Source: Bacillota bacterium (lineage in GTDB: Bacteria; Bacillota; Clostridia; Lachnospirales; Lachnospiraceae). Taken from it: DNA of 50,897 nucleotides. The stretch spans positions 1 to 50,897 of the forward strand of contig JAQXYZ010000057.1 in assembly GCA_029226935.1 (NCBI GenBank). The letters are read 5' to 3'. This document shows, piece after piece, positions 43,949 to 50,897 of the stretch (positions are counted from its first letter, which is position 1; every line of letters begins with the position of its first letter). The position numbers and the translations under genes are program-made. Below the pieces are notes generated by a model. It ran no database searches, was not told the origin of the DNA, and worked only from the letters and a program-made list of their open reading frames with translations.

Positions 43949-46345
43949 CTAATTGCTCCCCATGATTACTTTGACCTGATGTTCGCTGCCCTTTTCCATT
44001 ACCGGAATTTGTTCTACCTTTTCGCCATCCAGCCAGATTTCCTTGACGCCCTTCATAATTCCGTTCGGATTCTCAACCTGAATGTGGAAGGTTGCATCTC
44101 TCCATACTCTGTGGACACTGAATTCCTTCCAGTCTGCAGGAATACAGGGATTAATCTCCAAATGATCCATCTGAGGTTTGATGCCCAGAATATAACGTGT
44201 GGCGCTGAAATATGCCCAGCCACCGGTTCCTGTCATAAACGGATGTCTCGCACGTCCGTAACCGGTATGATCCTTGCCCATAACAAACTGGCAATAGGAG
44301 TACGGCTCTGCCTCACGAATTTCAATCATATCATTTTGATAATAAGGACACAGTGCATTGTAAAATTCCATCGCTCTGTCACCTCTGCCAAGCTCGCATT
44401 CCGCAGCCCATGCCCATGGATTTGGATGAGAGAAAATTGCTCCGTTTTCCTTAAGTCCGGGATAGACTCTGGTTACAAATCCGATATCATCATCCGGCAC
44501 TGTATAGGAAGGTGCATTCAACATAATTCCGTAAGGTGTGAACAGATATTCCCGGACACTGTCCATCGCCTTTATGCCCTTCTCCCTGGATGCTGCCCCG
44601 GATAAAACCGCCCATGCATTTGACTCCAGATGCACCTTTCCTTCCTTATCCTCGGAAGTACCGATTTTCTTGCCGTTCTTAGTAATTCCTCTGATAAACC
44701 ACTTCTTATCCCAAAGCTGTTCATCGCAGACCTTCTGTACCTTTTCTGCCATAGCAGTATATTTCTTCACATCCTCTTCCCTGCCAAGGTACTTTGCAAT
44801 CTGTAAGAAATTCTGTAGTGCCCAGTAGTGAAGGAAAGATACCATCGCACTCTCGCCACCGCCAAGGTTCAGACAGTCATTCCAATCTGCACGAAGGCCC
44901 TTGCAGATGCCAGTCTGCCCAACCTGCTCATTAGAGAAGTCAAGAATTCTGGTCATATGTTCATAAACAGTGCCTTCACCGCCATCTGCGTAAGTGATTA
45001 CCTGATCAAGGAACTCTATCTCCCCAGTTTCCTTAACGTATTCCACAATAGAGGAAACCAGCCACAAAGCATCATCTGAGCAGGCATCCTTCAAGCCATG
45101 CACCATATTGCTTTTATCAAATTCAGGGACAACCGTTGGGGACTTAAAAGGCTTAACCTCCGGATCGGGTTCAAACCATTCCGGCTGGAAAAGATGAAGT
45201 CCATATCCTGTAGACACCAGACCTCTGAGCAGCTCTACAATTCTCTGTTTACACTTTGCAGGATTGGAATGCGGGATGGTCATAGCATCCTGTGCCGTGT
45301 CACGATATCCAAGCCCGGTTCTTCCTCCCACTTCAATAAAAGATGCAAATCGTGAGAACATGACATTGATTTCTGCCTGATACAGAGTCCATGTGTTGAT
45401 TAATGTGTTCATTCCCTGATTGGGTGTATTGATTTGCAGCTTGCTCATCTTTTTGTCCCAATAAGCACGAAGCTGCTCATAAGCTGCATCTACCGCTCCA
45501 AAATTGCTGTATTTTTCTCTTGCCTTTCTGCCATCTTCCCTTCTGCCCTCGCCAAGGATAAATACAATTCTTTTTTCTTCTCCGGGGGCAAGTTCAATAT
45601 CCTTCTGCAGGGAACCGCAGTGATTGTTGCCCTTTTCAAAGGAGCCACTGCACTTTCCATTTATGACAGCCTGTGGATTATCCTCCGTGTGGTACAGTCC
45701 CAGGAATTTATCACGCAGACAATCGAATCCGTCCGGTGTTTCGCTCATGGTAAAATATTGATATCCGAATTCCTCATAAAACAAGTCGTACTCAATAATT
45801 CCGTCTTCATAGCTGCTTCCTGCACAGTACATGCTCATCTGGAAGTTCTGGTTATCAATCATAATATGATGAAAGGAAAACTCGCAGTAGGAAAATACCT
45901 GAAGCTTTCTGGGCACTGTATCTTCATTCTTAATCTTTACATCCCAAAGCTCCAAATTGTCCCCAATTGGCACCGACAAGGTCTGGCTTGCCTTGATCTT
46001 ACTGTAATCACACTCGTAAGTCGTATAGGACAGTCCGTGACGGCAGGTATATTTTGCCTCGTCCAAAGGCTTACCTACCGGCTGCCATGAAACACTCCAG
46101 TAATCTCCGCTTTCTGCATCGCGCAGATATACATAGTGCCCCGGACGGTCCATAGGAACTGCATTTCCACGAAATCTTGTAATTCTGTGATATTCCGGTG
46201 TCTTATAAAACATATATCCCCCGGCTGTGTGGTTAACTACCACACACGTATCCTCTACCCCCAGATAGTTGGTCCATGAGGTTGGCAGATCAACCCTCTC
46301 AATTATGTACTCCCTGTTTTCATCATCGAAACGTCCGTATCGCAT
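43949..46345 (-). CDS. GH94 disaccharide phosphorylase, closest in appearance to N,N'-diacetylchitobiose phosphorylase
   Basis: 798 aa, cytoplasmic, start after AGAGGAGG. GH94 enzymes split a beta-disaccharide with phosphate, giving sugar-1-phosphate and free sugar. N-terminal beta-sandwich domain: NREYIIERVDLPTSWTNYLG, GHYVYLRDAESGDYWSVSWQ; then a helical linker and an alpha6/alpha6 barrel. GGRTGLGYRDTAQD (about 340-353) and GLRADWNDCLNLGGGE with the general acid near D490 form the active site. Compared from memory, the length and many segments resemble Vibrio chitobiose phosphorylase much more than clostridial cellobiose phosphorylase, but specificity is unproven. The mutase follows in the same transcript; importer and two-component genes lie beyond. 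Confidence 0.8.
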   Translation of the reverse strand: MRYGRFDDENREYIIERVDLPTSWTNYLGVEDTCVVVNHTAGGYMFYKTPEYHRITRFRGNAVPMDRPGHYVYLRDAESGDYWSVSWQPVGKPLDEAKYTCRHGLSYTTYECDYSKIKASQTLSVPIGDNLELWDVKIKNEDTVPRKLQVFSYCEFSFHHIMIDNQNFQMSMYCAGSSYEDGIIEYDLFYEEFGYQYFTMSETPDGFDCLRDKFLGLYHTEDNPQAVINGKCSGSFEKGNNHCGSLQKDIELAPGEEKRIVFILGEGRREDGRKAREKYSNFGAVDAAYEQLRAYWDKKMSKLQINTPNQGMNTLINTWTLYQAEINVMFSRFASFIEVGGRTGLGYRDTAQDAMTIPHSNPAKCKQRIVELLRGLVSTGYGLHLFQPEWFEPDPEVKPFKSPTVVPEFDKSNMVHGLKDACSDDALWLVSSIVEYVKETGEIEFLDQVITYADGGEGTVYEHMTRILDFSNEQVGQTGICKGLRADWNDCLNLGGGESAMVSFLHYWALQNFLQIAKYLGREEDVKKYTAMAEKVQKVCDEQLWDKKWFIRGITKNGKKIGTSEDKEGKVHLESNAWAVLSGAASREKGIKAMDSVREYLFTPYGIMLNAPSYTVPDDDIGFVTRVYPGLKENGAIFSHPNPWAWAAECELGRGDRAMEFYNALCPYYQNDMIEIREAEPYSYCQFVMGKDHTGYGRARHPFMTGTGGWAYFSATRYILGIKPQMDHLEINPCIPADWKEFSVHRVWRDATFHIQVENPNGIMKGVKEIWLDGEKVEQIPVMEKGSEHQVKVIMGSN

Positions 46346-46386
46346 GATAATACCTCCTCTTTTTTCAGTACATGCTATTTAAGTTC

Positions 46387-46415
46387 ATTATAACGATGAC
46401 TTATTTTTTAGACTA
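46387..46415 (-). promoter_or_regulatory. Candidate promoter of the GH94-mutase operon
   Basis: Consensus TATAAT (46387-46392) preceded at 17 bases by a weak TAGTCT (46410-46415). The poor -35 would fit activator dependence. Confidence 0.5.
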
Positions 46416-46516
46416 TTGTCATTCATGTGAATATTTGACTATTTTTGTGCACTGGCTTTCGGGAGATTGAATTATATGATAAAATAAAAAAAATTACTAT
46501 AAGGAGCACATATACC

Positions 46517-46921
46517 ATGAATAAAAAAGATCTTGCCATTCAGTTACATGACAAAAAATTTAATTGTTGTCAGGCAGTTGCCTGTGCATTTTCCGAAGAA
46601 ATCGGTACAGAGGAATCCACTTTATTTAAAGCCGGCGAAGCCTTTGGGCTCGGCATGGGCGGTACGGAGGGTACCTGCGGTGCATTATCCGGTGCAGTCA
46701 TGCTTGCAGGCTTTAAGAACAGTGATGGAAATCTGGAAACCCCTGCCACTAAGGCGGATACTTACAAGCTTTCCAAAGAAATGGTTGCAAAATTTAAAGA
46801 AAAAACAGGCAGCACCATTTGTAAAGAGTTAAAGGGAATCGAGACCGGTCAAATGCTCTGTTCCTGTCCGGACTGCATCAGATGTGGTGTGGAGGTTGTG
46901 GAAGAGGTTTTGGGACTGTAA
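46517..46921 (+). CDS. C_GCAxxG_C_C family redox-type protein
   Basis: 134 aa from the ATG at 46517, which follows AAGGAG; longer in-frame starts lack a site. The family's signature cysteines are all visible: FNCCQAVACAF, then GLGMGGTEGTCGALSGAVML (the GCAxxG-like core reads TCGALSG), STICKEL, and the final CSCPDCIRCGVEVVEEVL. Such proteins are small, soluble and probably bind a metal or cofactor, with redox roles suggested. It diverges from the GH94 operon with about 170 bases between and ends in a region of repeated hairpin arms. Confidence 0.85.
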   Translation: MNKKDLAIQLHDKKFNCCQAVACAFSEEIGTEESTLFKAGEAFGLGMGGTEGTCGALSGAVMLAGFKNSDGNLETPATKADTYKLSKEMVAKFKEKTGSTICKELKGIETGQMLCSCPDCIRCGVEVVEEVLGL

Positions 46922-46958
46922 TCCTATAAGTTTAAGACGCGGACACGCTTTGCACGTT

Positions 46959-47020
46959 GTCCTGTTAAATATAGAAAATAGAAACAGGACAGCCGTTTTC
47001 TCATAAATCTGCTGTCCTGT
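46959..47020. terminator. Terminator of the symporter gene, with a third competing arm
   Basis: ACAGGACAGC (46984-46993) and GCTGTCCTGT (47011-47020) form a ten-base stem; on the minus strand TTCTATTTTC follows, ending the AGCS gene. A third segment, GTCCTGTT (46959-46966), is complementary to 46983-46990, so two exclusive hairpins are possible. Confidence 0.65.
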
Positions 47021-47062
47021 AATCAAATCTGTTATTAAATTCTGCTTATTTCACAATACTGC

Positions 47063-48469
47063 CTATTTCTTAATGCTGTCTAAATATTTCTTGGTCTCGG
47101 CTACTACCACACCACTTAACGCCACCATTGCAATCAGGTTGGGGATTGCCATCAATCCATTAAAGATATCAGCGATTGTCCATACAGCGGAAACCGTCAT
47201 AAATGGACCGATGAAAATTGCCAGTATATAAATCCAGCGGTATCCTTTTACCAGCTTCTGATTTCCGTTTGACAAATACTCCAGACATCTTTCAGAGTAA
47301 TAATCCCATCCGAGAATGGTTGTGAATGCAAAAAATACCAGACACACCATCAGGATAAAGGAACATACAAAATCCGGGAAAGGCAGTCCCAGCTGGAATG
47401 CCTTCGTAGTTACCTCCACTCCTTCAAGCCCCATATCCCATGTACCTGTAATTACGATGGAAAGACCTGTCATCGTACAGATGACCAACGTATCAATAAT
47501 GGTTCCCATCATGGAAACCAGTCCCTGCTTGGCAGGCTCCTCGACCTGAGCGGCTGCAGCTGCAATAGGAGCGCTTCCAAGCCCTGCTTCATTTGAGAAA
47601 ATGCCTCTTGCAATTCCTTTTTGCATAGCTACAATCATTGCACCCATCATGCCTCCGGCTGCTGCCCGTAACCCAAATGCGCTCTGTACAATCGTTACGA
47701 TTGCAGCAGGCACCTTGGTAATATTACAAATAATAATAAGAAGTGCTGCAACTACATATAAAACTGCCATAAACGGAACTACTACCTGTGCTACCATTGA
47801 AATTCTCTTGAGACCGCCAATAATGACCAGCGCAACACAGATGGTAAGAATAATACCTGCAATAACCACAGCCCAAGAATACTCCATTCCGAAGAGCGTA
47901 ACTGTATGCTTCATATTGGGATCAAAGAAATTCTTAACAGCACTTGTAATACCATTTACCTGTGTAAAGGTTCCAATACCAAACAAACCTACTCCTACAC
48001 CGAAAAAGGCAAATATCTTTCCAAGCCATTTCCACTTCTCTCCCATTCCCTTTTCTATGTAATAGAAAGGACCGCCAATGATGTGTCCGTCTTCTGCCAC
48101 TACACGATATTTCACAGCAAGAAGACATTCGGAATATTTGGTTGCTGTGCCAAGGAGCGCAGCAAGCCACATCCAGAATAACGCACCCGGGCCACCTGCC
48201 ACCAGTGCTGTTGCTACACCAACAATATTTCCTGTACCGATCGTTGCAGACAATGCGGTGCACAGTGCTGCAAAGCTTGACACCTCGCCTTTGTCACCGG
48301 ATTTTTCATTTGCAATAATGTGTTTGATTGCCAGCGGAAGCTTTGTAATCTGTAAGCCTTTCAAACGAATAGTCAAAAAGATGCCCACCACAAGGATTAG
48401 CACGATTAGGGGAATTCCCCACACAAAATCATCGATTGCCGTCAAAATCTGACTGATTGTTTCTAACAT
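47063..48469 (-). CDS. AGCS-family sodium:alanine/glycine symporter
   Basis: 468 aa with about eleven membrane segments. Family motifs: LTAIDDFVWGIPLIVLILVV at the N-terminus, GTGNIVGVATALVAGGPGAL, FWMWLAALLGTATKYSECLL, NEAGLGSAPIAAAAA and the C-terminal FTTILGWDYYSERCLEYL. It takes up alanine or glycine with Na+. A glycine riboswitch with its own terminator lies in the leader, which favours glycine as the relevant substrate. Single-gene unit. Confidence 0.93.
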   Translation of the reverse strand: MLETISQILTAIDDFVWGIPLIVLILVVGIFLTIRLKGLQITKLPLAIKHIIANEKSGDKGEVSSFAALCTALSATIGTGNIVGVATALVAGGPGALFWMWLAALLGTATKYSECLLAVKYRVVAEDGHIIGGPFYYIEKGMGEKWKWLGKIFAFFGVGVGLFGIGTFTQVNGITSAVKNFFDPNMKHTVTLFGMEYSWAVVIAGIILTICVALVIIGGLKRISMVAQVVVPFMAVLYVVAALLIIICNITKVPAAIVTIVQSAFGLRAAAGGMMGAMIVAMQKGIARGIFSNEAGLGSAPIAAAAAQVEEPAKQGLVSMMGTIIDTLVICTMTGLSIVITGTWDMGLEGVEVTTKAFQLGLPFPDFVCSFILMVCLVFFAFTTILGWDYYSERCLEYLSNGNQKLVKGYRWIYILAIFIGPFMTVSAVWTIADIFNGLMAIPNLIAMVALSGVVVAETKKYLDSIKK

Positions 48470-48554
48470 TTGTTCTTCCCTCTCATTTTCTAAAATTTAA
48501 TATGTTTTTATTTTGCAAGAATTCCTTTGCAGAAAATTTTCGCGAAATAAAAAA

Positions 48555-48575
48555 GAGCTGATGATAAATCAGCCC
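48555..48575 (-). terminator. Riboswitch expression-platform terminator
   Basis: On the minus strand GGGCTGAT and ATCAGCTC pair over eight bases (one GU) around a five-base loop, followed at once by TTTTTTATTT. It lies between the glycine aptamer and the AGCS start, so transcription is probably terminated or let through depending on glycine. Confidence 0.75.
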
Positions 48576-48604
48576 TCCAAAGAGTAGAACATGCATATAG
48601 TATG

Positions 48605-48700
48605 CTCTGTCCTTTTGCCTGAGAGATTGGCAGATATCTCTGCCGTACACCTTCGGCGCCCTGCCCTGCAGGGACTCTCCAGAGTCTGGGAACTTTTCCC
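48605..48700 (-). ncRNA. Glycine riboswitch aptamer (single, with upstream mini-hairpin)
   Basis: The minus strand reads the conserved glycine aptamer elements in order: CTCTGGAGAG, then GCGCCGAAGGTGTACGGC, then AATCTCTCAGGCAAAAGGAC and AGAG closing P1. Only one aptamer is present. A small hairpin (GGGAAAAGTTCCC) lies just 5' of it, like the ghost-aptamer stem of type-2 singlets. Type-2 singlets are generally tied to transporters and tend to switch expression off, which suits the AGCS gene it precedes. Confidence 0.88.
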
Positions 48701-48710
48701 AACAAAAGAT

Positions 48711-48739
48711 ACTATAGCATACTGCATTTCAAGATGCAA
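48711..48739 (-). promoter_or_regulatory. Promoter of the riboswitch-symporter transcript
   Basis: TTGCAT (48734-48739), 17 bases, TATAGT (48711-48716), placed just upstream of the aptamer. Confidence 0.55.
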
Positions 48740-48756
48740 TCATTATTTGCTGCATA

Positions 48757-49866
48757 TTATTTTTTGCACAATGCCGCAAGAGAGTCCCCAAAAGGTGCTC
48801 TTGCAATTCCATGCTCCGTCACAATGGCAGTAACCAGCTCATGATCTGTCACATCAAAAGCAGGATTAAAAACCTTTATCCCTTCCGGTGCCATAGGCTC
48901 CCTGTACCACATTTGAGTCACTTCCTCTGCCGGGCGTTGCTCAATCTGAATCTCTTCTCCTGTAGCGGTGTTTAAATCTATGGTAGAAGTCGGTGCACAT
49001 ACATAAAAAGGCACCCCATACCTTTTGGCAACAGCAGCTACTACCGAAGTGCCAATTTTATTTGCCACATCTCCATTGGCCGCTACCCTGTCACAACCTA
49101 CAAATACTGCATTAATCCAACCATTTTTCATAACCATGGCTGACATGTTGTCACAAATTAATGTCACATCCACACCGGCACTGTAGAGCTCATAGGCAGT
49201 CAGTCTTGCCCCTTGTAAAAGAGGTCTCGTCTCATCCGCAAACACCTTAAATCCATACCCTCGCTCCTGCCCAAGATAAATGGGAGCGGTAGCTGTTCCG
49301 TATTTACAGGTAGCCAACTGTCCCGCATTACAATGGGTAAGGATACCGTCTCCCGGCTTTACAAGGCTTAAACCGTTTTCTCCGATTGCCCTGCAGACGC
49401 GAATATCTTCCTCTTTGATTTCTCTGGCTTCTCTCCCCAGAATTTCCACTATTTCTTCCACTGTCCTGCCATCTTTATGAGCCTGTCTGCATACCCTGTC
49501 CATTCGATTTAACGCCCATGAAAGATTGACAGCAGTAGGCCGTGCCGAATTCAAATAATCCTTTTGTTCCGCGAACTTCTCATAGAAATCCGTAAAGTCC
49601 ATCTCAACTGTGCCTGATTGTCCGATAGGCCATACTATCTTTCTGGCAAGCACATAAATTCCCATGGCAGCTGCCACACCGATAGCAGGTGCACCTCTTA
49701 CCTTGAGCAAATAAATTGCATCCCAGATTTCCTGTGCCGTATGCAGCTTAATCATTTCCGTTTTTCCCGGCAGTTTGGTCTGATCTATGATTACGACACT
49801 ATTGTCATTTTCATCCAATGCTACTGTTTCATAGTCAAGAATGCTCATCGAATCCTTTTCTTTCAT
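48757..49866 (-). CDS. mtnA: S-methyl-5-thioribose-1-phosphate isomerase
   Basis: 369 aa from the ATG at 49866, preceded by GAGGG; an earlier in-frame start would add 22 unusual residues and include the ribosome site. It turns methylthioribose-1-phosphate into methylthioribulose-1-phosphate in methionine salvage. Motifs: [33 protein letters not shown] with the catalytic Cys region, [10 protein letters not shown], and [19 protein letters not shown] with the catalytic Asp. The C-terminus resembles eIF2B-type proteins, as in all MtnA. It lies 86 bases after ybaK; no other methionine-salvage gene is in the window, and some homologs accept other ribose-1-phosphates. Confidence 0.9.
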   Translation of the reverse strand: MKEKDSMSILDYETVALDENDNSVVIIDQTKLPGKTEMIKLHTAQEIWDAIYLLKVRGAPAIGVAAAMGIYVLARKIVWPIGQSGTVEMDFTDFYEKFAEQKDYLNSARPTAVNLSWALNRMDRVCRQAHKDGRTVEEIVEILGREAREIKEEDIRVCRAIGENGLSLVKPGDGILTHCNAGQLATCKYGTATAPIYLGQERGYGFKVFADETRPLLQGARLTAYELYSAGVDVTLICDNMSAMVMKNGWINAVFVGCDRVAANGDVANKIGTSVVAAVAKRYGVPFYVCAPTSTIDLNTATGEEIQIEQRPAEEVTQMWYREPMAPEGIKVFNPAFDVTDHELVTAIVTEHGIARAPFGDSLAALCKK

Positions 49867-49952
49867 ATGACCCTCTTCCCCTCCATTTATAATTATTTTT
49901 ATTATATCGTTCCTGTTTTTCCTAATATACATTTTTTGATACTGATGTCATA

Positions 49953-50450
49953 TCAGTTGACTTTTCCGGTCATAACAATATCGGCAAATTCGCCCCTGCT
50001 TACCTTTAATAAATCCTCCGGCTTTAGTTCAATCTGTGAACCAATCCTGCCACCGCTGACAATGATTGTCTCCTGCTCTTTTGCCGCGGCGTCCAGCCTG
50101 GTCTTATACTGCTTCTTCATGCCAATAGCTGTACATCCACCTCTAATGTATCCGGTTACCGCGTTAATGTCCTTTACATGTATCATGGAAACGGACTTCT
50201 CTCCTACAGATTTAGCAGCCTTTTTCAAATCCAATTCCTCTGCAACAGGAATCACAAAAACAAAATAATTCTTACCGGCTCCCTCCGTTACCAGCGTTTT
50301 ATATACCTTTTCATAAGGAAGAGAAAGCTTGTCAGCAATCTGACAGCCATCTACGAATTCGTCACATTCATAAGTGTAGTGAGTAAAAGGAATCTTTTCT
50401 TTCTCCAATATACGCATTGCATTCGTCTTGATCTCTTTATTTTTTGCCAT
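49953..50450 (-). CDS. ybaK: Cys-tRNA(Pro)/Cys-tRNA(Cys) deacylase (YbaK)
   Basis: 165 aa, full length. It hydrolyses cysteine wrongly attached to tRNA-Pro, in trans to ProRS. Seen are TNAMRILEKEKIPFTHYTYE at the N-terminus, EKVYKTLVTEGAGKNYFVFV with the conserved Lys, VTGYIRGGCTAIGMKKQY (the GxxSP-like loop region, with CTAIG) and IIVSGGRIGSQIELKPEDLL. GAGG precedes the start. It probably shares a transcript with mtnA, though the functions are unrelated. Confidence 0.9.
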   Translation of the reverse strand: MAKNKEIKTNAMRILEKEKIPFTHYTYECDEFVDGCQIADKLSLPYEKVYKTLVTEGAGKNYFVFVIPVAEELDLKKAAKSVGEKSVSMIHVKDINAVTGYIRGGCTAIGMKKQYKTRLDAAAKEQETIIVSGGRIGSQIELKPEDLLKVSRGEFADIVMTGKVN

Positions 50451-50498
50451 GGTATTACCTCATCCCGGTCAATTCTTTTATTCCTCCGACCATGACCA

Positions 50499-50527
50499 AT
50501 TTTATCAGCAATACAACAGAAATGCAA
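50499..50527 (-). promoter_or_regulatory. Promoter of ybaK (and perhaps mtnA)
   Basis: TTGCAT (50522-50527), 17 bases, TAAAAT (50499-50504), with an extended -10 TG. Confidence 0.5.
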
Positions 50528-50663
50528 TTAGATACATTTAATTTGCGTGTTTTGCCAGTAACAGTTCAGCGTGATAGTGCGCCGCCAGCAGATTTCCTTT
50601 CCGGGGCTATGACAGCTTTCGGGATTTTGGGAAACAGGCAGTTCAAAAATATTGCTGCCCGAA
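50528..50663. other. Stretch without a convincing gene
   Basis: An 80-codon frame on the plus strand (50444-50686) crosses this stretch, overlaps the start of ybaK and ends inside the inverted repeat. Neither it nor minus-strand frames resemble a known protein. I see no RNA gene here. It may be the decayed flank of the element that follows. Confidence 0.4.
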
Positions 50664-50896
50664 TGACATGTTTGAAGAAGCCATAACATTGAAAGTGTTA
50701 GCGCCTATAAAAAATTTTGGAAAAATCTAGGAAATCCATTTTAGAGATGATTTCAACACACCAGTTTCAAAAACTTGCTTCGCTTCGGACATTGAAACTG
50801 GTGTGTACATTTTCTAAAATGGATTTCTTGATTTTTCACAAAATTTTTAATAAGGCGCGTCACATCTTTCAATGCTATTGGCTTCAAGTTTGTCAG
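50664..50896. repeat. Long imperfect inverted repeat, MITE-like
   Basis: Two arms of about 100 bases face each other around a 21-base centre (50771-50791). Perfect blocks are 50756-50770 with 50792-50806 (15 bases), 50731-50745 with 50813-50827 (15 bases), 50687-50695 with 50866-50874 (9 bases) and 50677-50682 with 50880-50885. An A/T block near 50708-50718 also pairs. Outer similarity (TGACA on both sides) reaches almost to the window end, so the element may continue. No coding capacity. A miniature transposable element is the simplest reading; a structured RNA is the alternative. Confidence 0.7.
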
Positions 50897-50897
50897 T

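Noticed and set aside
43922-44605. Long plus-strand frame of 227 codons
   Set aside because: Lies antisense to the well-supported GH94 gene; low-complexity hydrophobic translation typical of a shadow frame.
48508-48705. Minus-strand 65-codon frame upstream of the symporter
   Set aside because: Coincides with the glycine riboswitch and its terminator; the conserved bases are explained by RNA structure.
50444-50686. 80-codon plus-strand frame near the right end
   Set aside because: It overlaps the ybaK start and promoter, ends within the inverted repeat, lacks a ribosome site and matches no family I know.

Overview
The window looks like a chromosomal segment of a spore-forming, low-GC Clostridia, most likely Lachnospiraceae. 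Evidence: forespore spoVA genes, GatCAB together with GlnRS, YesM/YesN-type two-component control of sugar ABC importers, a glycine riboswitch, and families I associate with this clade (DUF6062, DUF6106, DUF2225, C_GCAxxG_C_C). No rRNA, tRNA, CRISPR array or intact transposon was seen. Most genes lie on the minus strand, so the window is probably one replichore arm read against the deposited strand. Genus cannot be told from this sequence alone.

Layout. 1-480: remains of an Rpn/PD-(D/E)XK nuclease gene, frameshifted. 0.5-4.7 kb (minus): D-lyxose isomerase, spoVAA-spoVAB, a membrane-anchored EEP-fold hydrolase, spoVAD. 4.8-10.9 kb: maltodextrin-type operon (binding protein, two permeases, intracellular GH13) facing a LacI regulator whose half-site recurs at both ends of the shared control region. 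10.9-14.1 kb: SGNH/MBOAT O-acylation pair, then a lone spoVAC. 14.1-16.3 kb: TetR-DUF6062 pair and a small acidic membrane protein. 16.4-20.5 kb: glnS-DUF2225-MocR operon. 20.6-26.4 kb: large GGDEF/EAL protein, guaB, DUF6106 and a secreted-domain membrane protein. 26.4-30.8 kb: aspartate-family operon (ACT/HTH protein, hom, phosphomutase-like probable homoserine kinase, aspartokinase). 30.9-35.2 kb: DUF3089 lipoprotein and gatCAB. 35.4-46.3 kb: nagB, then a sugar locus of two-component system, ABC importer, phosphohexomutase and GH94 phosphorylase resembling chitobiose phosphorylase. 46.5-50.5 kb: C_GCAxxG_C_C protein, glycine-riboswitch-controlled AGCS symporter, mtnA and ybaK. The right end holds an imperfect inverted repeat of about 230 nt.

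How it fits together. Two oligosaccharide import modules each lack their own ATPase and probably share one encoded elsewhere. The GH94-mutase-ABC-sensor set has the same logic as the Vibrio chitobiose operon: import, phosphorolysis, mutase, with NagB close by. The spoVA channel genes are split into three units, yet each has a nearly identical SigG-like promoter. The hom operon lacks a classical thrB but carries a phosphomutase-family gene in its place. All function calls come from reading translated sequence against family knowledge; no database search was run.
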